DNA of 28,821 nt, from positions 1 to 28,821 of the IMG/VR virus record IMGVR_UViG_3300030419_003249, one strand, 5' to 3'. A model generated the notes under the pieces. The model was not told the origin of the DNA. It did not search any database and saw nothing but the letters and a program-made list of their open reading frames with translations. The stretch is from a virus. Each line of letters starts with the position of its first letter. The first letter of the stretch is position 1. Below are positions 6,921 to 14,077 of this stretch, piece after piece. The translations under genes were made by a program, and so were the position numbers.

Positions 6921-8276
6921 TTACATAAGATTTGTAACTTTGACCCGACGATAGTACGAATTCGCATTTGCAGTAAGTGCGATTGTCGCCGCAGTATTAG
7001 CAGCTTCAGCATTCGCAACCGCAAATGGATTGGCAGCAACACCATAACGTGTCTTGAAACCAATCTTCGGCTGGAAGGAATTCTCACCAACCGCACGAAC
7101 CATCTGTAGGGGAACGTATGGGCAGTAGAAGAAACCAGCGTCATAAGGCGAAGTGCCTTTATAACCACAAACGTAATACTGCGAAGCAGCAACGTTAGCC
7201 GAATACGGATCAACATAAACCTTGAAACGACCATTCAATGTACCAGCAAATGTGGTAGAAGTATCATCGACATTCAACTTGTTAGAGTCAAGGGCAGGAG
7301 TATAATCCAGAACACCAGCCATCTGAAGAGCAGACGCAACGTCAGCAGAACAAATAACCATGTTTCCCTTACCCCGGCGAGTTCTTTGACCGATAGCATT
7401 CGCATCTCTTTCGATGGCGAACATCAGGCCCTTGAACTTCTCAACTGACCAACGACCATTTGAGTCAGTGTCGAGGTCGAAAATACCAGCAGTTGTTGTA
7501 TTAATCTGAGCACCAGCTTCAGCAGTCTTGTAAATCGAACGAACAACCTCACGATTGATTTCCGCAAGAATTTCTGTCGAAAGAATATTAGCAAGTTCTG
7601 TCTCGGCATCCAAACCGTGGATGGCTTTGAGGTCTTGCGCCAATTCCATCGAATACTCAGCTTTCAGAGCACGGGAAACCGCTGTAACCGTCGATTTGTC
7701 GATGCTGAATGACATCTCAGCAAAAGCATTAGTTGAACTATCTCCAAGAGCTTCAGCTTCCGCCGTTGTCATACCAGTTGCGAATGTGTAAGTTCCAGCA
7801 GTAGGACTGTCGTTCAGAACAGCAGGGTTGCTTTCACTTGCACCAATGTCTCCACCACCGATTGTACCGGCAGCGTTCTGATTCGAGAAGTCACCAGAGA
7901 AGCCATTAGCAGCTGCACCAGTTGTCTCATCGACCAATGCTTCTTCACCGTCCATCGACAGGTGACGAGCACGCATCGCAAAGATAAGACCCGTAGGACC
8001 AGTCATTGGCTGGACACCACAGATATCATACGCAATAAGATTTGGCATTGCACGGCGAACAAGAGAGATCAAAATTGGGTCCCAATTTGATACGCCCGAT
8101 ACGTTACCTGTTGGAACACTTTCCGAAAGGAAAGCAGCATCTTCCCTCAATGCAGATTCTTGGTTTTCGAGAATGATAGTGGTAACTGCCCGCTTATAAG
8201 AATCCTCAATCTGAGGGAGATCGGGGTGTTCTAGGACTGGCGACCACTTTTCTTGTAGATGTTCTGTTTGAAACAT
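6921..8276 (-). CDS. gp23: gp23 major capsid protein
   Basis: A 451-aa HK97-fold capsid protein (T4 gp23 is 521 aa; marine homologues are shorter). Recognisable segments are SNWDPILISLVRRAMPNLIA (about 63-82), DICGVQPMTGPTGLIFAMR (about 84-102), DKSTVTAVSRALKAEYSMEL and a C-terminal GENSFQPKIGFKTRYGV. The N-terminal region contains FLSE (49-52), which fits the L/I-x-E rule for gp21 cleavage, so maturation after E52 is predicted. AGGAG precedes the ATG, a late promoter lies about 30 nt upstream and a strong terminator follows. The gene looks more GC-rich than the surrounding sequence, which may reflect selection for high expression. Confidence 0.98.
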   Translation of the reverse strand: MFQTEHLQEKWSPVLEHPDLPQIEDSYKRAVTTIILENQESALREDAAFLSESVPTGNVSGVSNWDPILISLVRRAMPNLIAYDICGVQPMTGPTGLIFAMRARHLSMDGEEALVDETTGAAANGFSGDFSNQNAAGTIGGGDIGASESNPAVLNDSPTAGTYTFATGMTTAEAEALGDSSTNAFAEMSFSIDKSTVTAVSRALKAEYSMELAQDLKAIHGLDAETELANILSTEILAEINREVVRSIYKTAEAGAQINTTTAGIFDLDTDSNGRWSVEKFKGLMFAIERDANAIGQRTRRGKGNMVICSADVASALQMAGVLDYTPALDSNKLNVDDTSTTFAGTLNGRFKVYVDPYSANVAASQYYVCGYKGTSPYDAGFFYCPYVPLQMVRAVGENSFQPKIGFKTRYGVAANPFAVANAEAANTAATIALTANANSYYRRVKVTNLM

Positions 8277-8304
8277 TTGTTTCTCCTTTATTTTTTATTA
8301 CATC

Positions 8305-8312
8305 TATTTATG
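8305..8312 (-). promoter_or_regulatory. Late promoter of gp23 (CATAAATA)
   Basis: The minus strand reads CATAAATA in the 47-nt gap between gp22 and gp23, about 29 nt before the gp23 ATG. It matches the NATAAATA late consensus reported for cyanophage S-PM2 and differs from T4 TATAAATA at the first base only. A predicted leader of roughly 23 nt contains AAAGGAG. Confidence 0.75.
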
Positions 8313-8323
8313 ATTTAATAAAT

Positions 8324-9664
8324 TTATGCGCCTCCGTTGATACGTTTTTCTGTACGGCCAATGGCAGACATATACGCTCTCATTGCGTCAGTCGTATCAA
8401 TGTCCTGTACGGCGCTACCATAGTCTTCATCATCAATTTCGTAAGTCTCGTAGCCAGTTCTAGGGAAATAACTTTCCTTTAGAGTGTCCAACTTCTGACG
8501 GAAATTGTCTTCATCATTGAAGTCAATATCTTCCGTAAGTGACTTAAACGTTTCAAATTCTGTATCAGCCAAATCAGAGGAAACCTCCAAAATAACCTGT
8601 TCCCGAACCAAATCAGAATTTGTAGATTTCATTTCAATATTCTGCTCCATAATCGAATTGATATGTTCTTCTAGTTCGGCAATTCTATCAGATTGAGCTT
8701 CCAGAATATCGTATCTCTCATCTGGAACATCAATGTAATGATCTTCAAACAATTGTTTCAATCCAGAAATAAAGTCTTCGGCAATCTCACCCTTGAGTCC
8801 ACGTTCAATTGCCAACTCATTTTCTTTCATCCATTCCTCTACAACATATTCGAGGTAATCATCTACTTTGCTTGCAAGAGCATCTTTATACTCATCAATT
8901 TCTTCAGCAATTGCAATTTGTTGTTCTTCAACAATTCTTGTTACTTCATCACGAGTCTTAGACTTAACTGCAGCTTCAAAAATCACCGCAGCCTTCTCTT
9001 TAAATTCTTCGGAAAGGTCTTCGCCTTCCATAAGGGCTTCAACGTCAGCAGTAATGTCGATGTTTTGAATTTGCATCTCTACAACTTCAGCAAGTTCATC
9101 ATCTTCATCAGAATAATCTTCCTCGACCGCAAAGGCAGAAGCATAAAAATTTTGAAGTTGATCATCATCCATTTGTTCCATAGCGGAATAAAGATGATTT
9201 ACTAAATCTTCTCTAGTGATGTATTCGCCCTCTTCTTCATAGAGGTCTTCTTCATAATCATCGTCGTCATATTCTGTATGTGCCATTTGAACCTCCATGT
9301 GTTTACCTTTAGGCCTTGACTGCATAGGCATTTGGCCAGGAGCACTTGTTTTAGTTCCCTGATCTGATTTATTCACACTAGCATTTGGATCATTCAACTT
9401 TTGCATTGCTACCTGAGCTGGACCCATTTTTGGTAATCTAGCTGCTTTCTTTTTATCCCCCTCATCAGGCAAAGCTTGGTCGGCATCAACATGAGCTTTT
9501 GCATTAGCAACATTTACTGATGTTGCATCTGCCGGGCCCTCTTTCTTAACCTTTTGCATTGGTTCTGATTTAAGGCCTTTACCACCGGGCAATGATGCTT
9601 TTTCATCAAGTTCCGCCATTACCTCGGCTTCTAACTCCTCAATCGTTTGGTCTAATTCAGACAT
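8324..9664 (-). CDS. gp22: gp22 prohead core scaffolding protein
   Basis: A 446-aa, strongly acidic, largely helical protein. It has an N-terminal disordered segment rich in Pro, Lys and Gly (about 20-125), a very acidic patch (YDDDDYEEDLYEEEGEY, about 132-148) and a long coiled-coil-like region (DRIAELEEHINSIMEQNIEM). It lies between the gp21 protease and gp23, the position of T4 gp22 (269 aa), the scaffold around which the capsid assembles and which gp21 then degrades. It is much longer than T4 gp22. AAAGGAG precedes the ATG and a perfect late promoter lies 27 nt upstream. The last residues (RAYMSAIGRTEK) resemble gp22 C-termini of marine phages. Confidence 0.88.
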   Translation of the reverse strand: MSELDQTIEELEAEVMAELDEKASLPGGKGLKSEPMQKVKKEGPADATSVNVANAKAHVDADQALPDEGDKKKAARLPKMGPAQVAMQKLNDPNASVNKSDQGTKTSAPGQMPMQSRPKGKHMEVQMAHTEYDDDDYEEDLYEEEGEYITREDLVNHLYSAMEQMDDDQLQNFYASAFAVEEDYSDEDDELAEVVEMQIQNIDITADVEALMEGEDLSEEFKEKAAVIFEAAVKSKTRDEVTRIVEEQQIAIAEEIDEYKDALASKVDDYLEYVVEEWMKENELAIERGLKGEIAEDFISGLKQLFEDHYIDVPDERYDILEAQSDRIAELEEHINSIMEQNIEMKSTNSDLVREQVILEVSSDLADTEFETFKSLTEDIDFNDEDNFRQKLDTLKESYFPRTGYETYEIDDEDYGSAVQDIDTTDAMRAYMSAIGRTEKRINGGA

Positions 9665-9690
9665 AGGAAGTCTCCTTTTTTTATTAAATA

Positions 9691-9698
9691 TATTTATA
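9691..9698 (-). promoter_or_regulatory. Late promoter of gp22 (TATAAATA)
   Basis: A perfect minus-strand TATAAATA lies in the 36-nt gap between gp21 and gp22, ending 27 nt before the gp22 ATG. Its leader carries AAAGGAG, matching the spacing seen for gp23 and gp18. Confidence 0.85.
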
Positions 9699-9700
9699 AA

Positions 9701-10357
9701 TTATAATTTCTTGAGGAATTTAGCGAACTCTAAAGCTTCAACATTCGCTTGCCTCTGACGTTGTTTAACATCGAATCTTGTTTTCAATTCCGCAACATGT
9801 GCTTCAATTAATGAGCCGTTATTCCAAACCCACTCTTTGCCTTCCATAATACCTTCTACGAAAGCATTTGGTGCAGATGGGTCTGCAACAATATCAGCTC
9901 CAGCGGCTAAATAAAAATCATCATTCACATACTTGGCCCCATTTCTTTCGGTCAAGCTTCCCATGCCTCTTGAAGATACACCCAATTTAGTTCCTTCATC
10001 CATCAATGTTTTGACGATTTTACCCATAGGTGTTCCTAAAATACGAGCCTCACCAATTATTTGTGTACCATCTGGATACAAATTTGTAATTAAATGTGAA
10101 ACTCTTTCTAGATTAACTGTCGGGCCCTCTGGGTGACCTAATTCACCGAACGCCCGTTTCTCATTAACAAACTTTTTATTGTAATTCGCAACCTCTTTTG
10201 TAAGTACTGGCATAGGATAAACCCTACCATTACGGTTTTTAATATCCCCTTCCATAAAAACGCCACGAATTTTATATTCTTTTAAACCGTCTTTATTTTC
10301 CTCGCAGATGTATTCTACATCTTCGATTGATTCTGCAATTAATCTTACATTACTCAT
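9701..10357 (-). CDS. gp21: gp21 prohead core protease
   Basis: A 218-aa serine protease of the T4 prohead protease family (T4 gp21 is 212 aa). It has GDIKNRNGRVYP near residues 37-48, the catalytic His candidate H75 in GELGHPEG, the serine motif LGVSSRGMGS (S128/S129) and an acidic residue near 155-159 in GADIVADPSAP. It cleaves scaffold and capsid proteins at L/I-x-E sites during head maturation. It lies just upstream of gp22 and gp23, as in T4. AAGGAA precedes the ATG. Confidence 0.95.
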   Translation of the reverse strand: MSNVRLIAESIEDVEYICEENKDGLKEYKIRGVFMEGDIKNRNGRVYPMPVLTKEVANYNKKFVNEKRAFGELGHPEGPTVNLERVSHLITNLYPDGTQIIGEARILGTPMGKIVKTLMDEGTKLGVSSRGMGSLTERNGAKYVNDDFYLAAGADIVADPSAPNAFVEGIMEGKEWVWNNGSLIEAHVAELKTRFDVKQRQRQANVEALEFAKFLKKL

Positions 10358-10366
10358 AGCATTTCC

Positions 10367-10819
10367 TTAAATTACTTCTTCGACATAAACAGCGCCGTCA
10401 GAACTAGCAGTTTCATTAATTACTGAAATGCGATAGCCATGTTGAGCAAAATCAGTGATTAAATATGACCCATCATCATATTCAGAACCAACAGTTCCTT
10501 CTTCCAACAAAATTTGATCATTTTCATCAGAAGAATCACTATCTGTACCATTCAAAGCAAATGGGGCTCCTCCAATAGAAAAGGGGCTTGTTGCTGGTTT
10601 TACGGTTACTGATGTACTTGCTTTTAAATGAAACCCATTTGAACTTGTTACAGCGGTATAATCATCAGATATGAGAAAGAAAACATCATTTCCACCAAAT
10701 TCAGTAACTCTGAATGATGCGGCTGGACTTAATTTACCAAGATCAGTATCATGAGCGGCATCGTCGGCAAGTGTTGTCGCAGCAATTGTACCAGCATTTC
10801 TTAATGTTCTAAATGACAT
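10367..10819 (-). CDS. Unknown beta-rich head-region protein
   Basis: A 150-aa protein I do not recognise, inserted between the prohead core region and gp21. It is rich in Ser, Thr, Asp and Gly with alternating hydrophobics, consistent with an all-beta extracellular or virion-surface protein, and it lacks a signal peptide. The segment ILLEEGTV followed by DGSYLIT (about 103-122) recurs in similar form in the neck protein gp14 of this phage. It has a strong AGGAG site before the ATG. Its place in the head operon suggests a structural or decoration protein, but this is inference. Confidence 0.55.
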   Translation of the reverse strand: MSFRTLRNAGTIAATTLADDAAHDTDLGKLSPAASFRVTEFGGNDVFFLISDDYTAVTSSNGFHLKASTSVTVKPATSPFSIGGAPFALNGTDSDSSDENDQILLEEGTVGSEYDDGSYLITDFAQHGYRISVINETASSDGAVYVEEVI

Positions 10820-10828
10820 TTCTCACTC

Positions 10829-11080
10829 CTATATCGTTAACATTTCTCTTTCAAAATATTTCATAAGTTCTTTTTCGGGAACTCGAAATTTTATTGACAC
10901 TTCTCGTATAGTTTTCTCAAAAGTATTTAGGAAATCTGAAGGTTTAGAATCCATAACTTTAAAGATAGAATCGACAGCTTTCCGCATCTTAGGAGATAAT
11001 TTTCTATACTCCTTAGTTGTTTTGTGTTCATCTCTCTCAAAAACTGTGGTTTGATAAACCTCTTCAATTCTTTTTAACAT
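10829..11080 (-). CDS. Small prohead core-region protein (gp67/gp68 position)
   Basis: An 83-aa, charged, helical protein. It starts MLKRIEEVYQTTV and has LSPKMRKAVDSIFKVMD in the middle and a C-terminal helix with EKELMKYFEREM. In T4 the genes between portal gp20 and protease gp21 are the prohead core genes 67 (80 aa) and 68 (141 aa), and this gene occupies that slot. The size fits gp67, but unlike T4 gp67 it is not strongly acidic, so the assignment rests on position. GTTAGGT is a modest ribosome binding site. Confidence 0.5.
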   Translation of the reverse strand: MLKRIEEVYQTTVFERDEHKTTKEYRKLSPKMRKAVDSIFKVMDSKPSDFLNTFEKTIREVSIKFRVPEKELMKYFEREMLTI

Positions 11081-11098
11081 TTTTTTATACCTAACATA

Positions 11099-11782
11099 TT
11101 ATTCAAAGTCGAACACCCGATCTGATTTCTTTGGTGGTCTTCTACCGCCCAGAGCTCCGGGCGATCTGCCTGGTTTCTTAGTTGGATGATGATCACCTGT
11201 ACCAACTTGTGGTTTCTTAGGTTGACCTCCAGTAGCACCACTTTCAATATCACTTGTATCTAGAGGATGCTTTGTATCACCAGGCTGAACAACCTTTGGT
11301 TTCTTTGAAGGTTTTTTAGGTCCGGCACCGATATCTAATTCTTTATTTGGTTTTGATGGCGCTTTTCCTCCAGCTATTTCCATATCTGCTGCAACGCCCC
11401 CATCTCCAGTTCTTTTTGGAAGATCACCTTTTCTTTTACCTTTTGCATCGCTTCTAGTAGGATCAGGGTCTTTTTTCTTGCCACGGGTTGGAGCAGTTGC
11501 TCTACGAGATGATGGCATCTCGCCACGGAGAATCCGTTCTACTTCTCTACTAGATGCTGCCAATTCGGCATCAGTCATTTCTGGTTTCTTTTTTCCCGTG
11601 TCACGAAGAATCTGATTTGCTGTCATTTCTTTTTTTTCATTAACAAGATCATTTGCTAAATCATATCTTCTATCTTCTAAAGAACTTCCTACTTTATCAA
11701 TCATGATATTAGTAAAGTGCATTTCAGCTTCAAGATTATCGTTATCTGCAATATTGTCTATAAATTCTCTAGGATTGTTCAT
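11099..11782 (-). CDS. Unknown disordered Lys/Pro/Gly-rich protein after portal
   Basis: A 227-aa protein of unknown function. Residues 1-100 are mixed and helical (MNNPREFIDNIADNDNLEAE at the start, then EKKEMTANQIL). The rest is low-complexity and basic with many KKP, GKR and GG runs (KKDPDPTRSDAKGKRKGDLP; GAGPKKPSKKPKVV). The N-terminus shares the EFI-x2-I pattern with the 143-aa protein at 5789-6220, and both contain ELDIG. A disordered basic protein next to portal and core genes would suit an internal head or DNA-condensing role, but this is inference. AAGGAG precedes the ATG. Confidence 0.55.
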   Translation of the reverse strand: MNNPREFIDNIADNDNLEAEMHFTNIMIDKVGSSLEDRRYDLANDLVNEKKEMTANQILRDTGKKKPEMTDAELAASSREVERILRGEMPSSRRATAPTRGKKKDPDPTRSDAKGKRKGDLPKRTGDGGVAADMEIAGGKAPSKPNKELDIGAGPKKPSKKPKVVQPGDTKHPLDTSDIESGATGGQPKKPQVGTGDHHPTKKPGRSPGALGGRRPPKKSDRVFDFE

Positions 11783-11814
11783 TTCGTAATTCTCCTTACT
11801 CGTTTTTCCACTCT

Positions 11815-13485
11815 TCAGGCGTAGCCATCTCTAATTAAACCTTCTTCTGGAACTGGTGTTTCTTCTGGAGGTGGTTGCTCCGGCGGAGGTGGTGGATTAT
11901 ATGTTTGACTATCTTCCGGCGGCCCTACATCTCCAACCTTACCTTGTGCAGTATCATCCCTTCGTATACCACCATGATTATCTGGTAAATTAATACCACC
12001 CTCTTCTGGATCAGTTCCAGCTTCTTTATTTATCTGTTTTTGCATTTCTTCAATTTCAGCATCAGTTAAATGCAAAACATTTTTTTGCACCCATTCTTTA
12101 CTGAAGAAAGTTCCAACATATGCTTCTATTTGATTCAAAGTATTAATTCTATCATTAAGAAGTTCTGCTTCTTTTAACTCTGAAAAATGACCATCTGCTA
12201 AGAAGTCATATTGAATATGTTCTTGTATGTTTGGCCAATCATCAGGAGATATAACACCCTTCAATAAAAGTTGTGTTTTTAAAATATCAGTAAATAGTGG
12301 TGTGAATTTTTTTCGTATTCTGTGAACAAATTTAGTAAATTTTAATTCATCTCTTGTAACTTCTGTAGATCGACCAAGACTAAATTGTGTTTCTGCTTCT
12401 AAACGAGAAATAGGAACATTTAATGATCTGAATAACTTTCTTTGGAAGTATACAATGTCTTCAATCTCACCAAGATTAGAACCACCCGGCAGTGTAGTGA
12501 TTTCTGTTCCTCGGCCACCTTCTCTTCGTGGAAGCCAAAAATCTTCCAACATGCTCATATGATTTCGGTCATCACGTATCTCACCCGTATTTGCATCGTA
12601 AACAAGTTTGTTACGATAACGGTTCATCACATCTTTGAGATATTGTTCTGCTTTTATCTTGGGTAGATTGCCAACATCAATGTAGAAAATCCTACGCTCG
12701 GGTGCTCTCGAAATGCGATAGATAACCAATGCATCTTCAATCATCCTTAGTTGATTTACAGGTTTAATTGCCTTGTGTAGATAAGATAAAACTTTACCCG
12801 TATTCCCATCAATCATACCAGAGGGAACATAAGTAATAGAATCTGGAGCAATTTTTAGACCTTGGCCAGCACCAGTTGTTGTTCCTGCTATGCCAGTTGA
12901 CCCTAAACCTTTTTCATTATAAACGAAAAATTCTTCAACTTTTTTAATTTGGTCAACCCCAGTTTTAAGGTCTTTTTGTTTTTTAATGTTTCTAACTTTT
13001 TTAATTTTCGTGGCATCAATATATCGAAGTTCAGTTATACCTTTTCTGGGTTGTTTATTATCAATAATTTTATGGTAATAAATTCTACCATCAACATACC
13101 ATCTACGAAAAATATCATGGCCTTTTTGCTCAAACTTTAATAGACGCAAAACCTCTTCAAATTCTTCTCTAAATCTTTTCTTTATTTTTGTGGGATATGG
13201 AAGCATATCTGTATTAAGTTCAACAGATATATCTTTTTCATTTGCGACGATACCTTCATTGATTATATCTTCAATAGCAGTGTCGCATTCTGATTGTTGT
13301 GCGATATCACGATATCGTTTAATTAAATCGACATCAGATTTTTCTCTTCCATCAGTATTTAAAAAAGAACTATAAAAACCACCACCAGCAATATCAACTG
13401 TGCCATCATCAGAAGTTGGTGCTGTGAAAGACACACCCCCTTCTTCCTTTTTCTTACTGATTCTAAATCCAAACAATTCGGCCAT
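11815..13485 (-). CDS. gp20: gp20 portal vertex protein
   Basis: A 556-aa portal (T4 gp20 is 524 aa). Diagnostic segments are SDVDLIKRYRDIAQQSECD (about 49-67), AIEDIINEGIV, the RIFYIDVGNLPKIKAEQYL stretch (about 269-287), EDFWLPRREGGRGTEI and FSLGRSTEVTRDELKF. The portal forms the dodecameric DNA channel, nucleates head assembly and docks the terminase. The C-terminus is an unusual proline-rich tail (PPPPPEQPPPEETPVPEE). The ribosome binding site TAGGAG is part of an inverted repeat in the gp19-gp20 gap (see hairpin entry). Confidence 0.97.
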   Translation of the reverse strand: MAELFGFRISKKKEEGGVSFTAPTSDDGTVDIAGGGFYSSFLNTDGREKSDVDLIKRYRDIAQQSECDTAIEDIINEGIVANEKDISVELNTDMLPYPTKIKKRFREEFEEVLRLLKFEQKGHDIFRRWYVDGRIYYHKIIDNKQPRKGITELRYIDATKIKKVRNIKKQKDLKTGVDQIKKVEEFFVYNEKGLGSTGIAGTTTGAGQGLKIAPDSITYVPSGMIDGNTGKVLSYLHKAIKPVNQLRMIEDALVIYRISRAPERRIFYIDVGNLPKIKAEQYLKDVMNRYRNKLVYDANTGEIRDDRNHMSMLEDFWLPRREGGRGTEITTLPGGSNLGEIEDIVYFQRKLFRSLNVPISRLEAETQFSLGRSTEVTRDELKFTKFVHRIRKKFTPLFTDILKTQLLLKGVISPDDWPNIQEHIQYDFLADGHFSELKEAELLNDRINTLNQIEAYVGTFFSKEWVQKNVLHLTDAEIEEMQKQINKEAGTDPEEGGINLPDNHGGIRRDDTAQGKVGDVGPPEDSQTYNPPPPPEQPPPEETPVPEEGLIRDGYA

Positions 13486-13492
13486 AATAACT

Positions 13493-13517
13493 CCTACTAA
13501 TTCTTATATTTAGTAGG
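13493..13517 (-). promoter_or_regulatory. Hairpin overlapping the gp20 ribosome binding site
   Basis: In the gp19-gp20 gap the minus-strand RNA reads CCUACUAA, a 9-nt loop, then UUAGUAGG: a perfect 8-bp stem. The 3' arm runs into the Shine-Dalgarno AGGAG (13491-13495), so three of its five bases would be paired. The ATG is 7 nt further. This could lower portal synthesis relative to gp19. The same stretch contains ACTAAATA (13507-13514), one mismatch from the late -10 consensus. Confidence 0.55.
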
Positions 13518-13524
13518 TTAAAGA

Positions 13525-14058
13525 TTAGAAGTTCACAGAGGAAGCTTCAAAATGTTGATATCGCCATGTACAATCAAATTGTTCAATAGCGTCCGCTCCA
13601 TCTGCTGTTAAAGCAATTTCTCCTAAACCAATTGGCCATGCGCTCCTAAATATATACGTTTTTAGAACAGTGTCATCACGATCTAATTGTTCCACAGTCA
13701 AATCTGATTGATAATCTGCAAGAGCAACAGCACCTGTTGCTTCTGCAAGGTCATTAATACCGTTCATCCAAAGTTCTAATGAATTACGAATACCAAAATC
13801 TGTATCATTCAAAAATGTTGTTGTCCATGCATCATCAAATGTTCTGTCACCAGCAATAAAAATCTGTCTTCCTCTAAATGGAATTATGATTGGATTGATG
13901 GTTTGGCCAGGTAGAGCAGACCCCCGACATAAGAAAGAAGACCGGCGAACATCTAATCCAGTAGCAATACCAGTTGGTGGAGTAATTGTGACCCTAAATT
14001 GATTAGCCCTGGCTCCACCGCCGAGTAGGTTTGCTTTAAAATCATCTATTTGTGCCAT
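13525..14058 (-). CDS. gp19: gp19 tail tube protein
   Basis: A 177-aa tail-tube monomer (T4 gp19 is 163 aa). Features are ANQFRVTITPP near residues 17-27, SALPGQTINPIIIPFRGRQI (about 47-66), FAGDRTF-type strand, the helix RNSLELWMNGI and the closing strand FDCTWRYQHFE. Hexameric rings of this protein form the DNA conduit inside the sheath. It follows gp18 by 19 nt and has an AAAGGAG site, so it is probably cotranscribed from the gp18 late promoter. Confidence 0.95.
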   Translation of the reverse strand: MAQIDDFKANLLGGGARANQFRVTITPPTGIATGLDVRRSSFLCRGSALPGQTINPIIIPFRGRQIFIAGDRTFDDAWTTTFLNDTDFGIRNSLELWMNGINDLAEATGAVALADYQSDLTVEQLDRDDTVLKTYIFRSAWPIGLGEIALTADGADAIEQFDCTWRYQHFEASSVNF

Positions 14059-14077
14059 GTGAAATTACTCCTTTAAA

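Noticed and set aside
6860-7234. 124-aa minus-strand frame over the end of gp23 and its terminator
   Set aside because: It is an alternate frame of gp23 and runs through the terminator hairpin; Arg/Leu-rich low-sense translation.
8693-9205. 170-aa plus-strand open frame antisense to gp22
   Set aside because: Its composition (Phe, Ile, Asn rich) is what antisense of an acidic, Glu/Asp-rich gene produces; no start signals.
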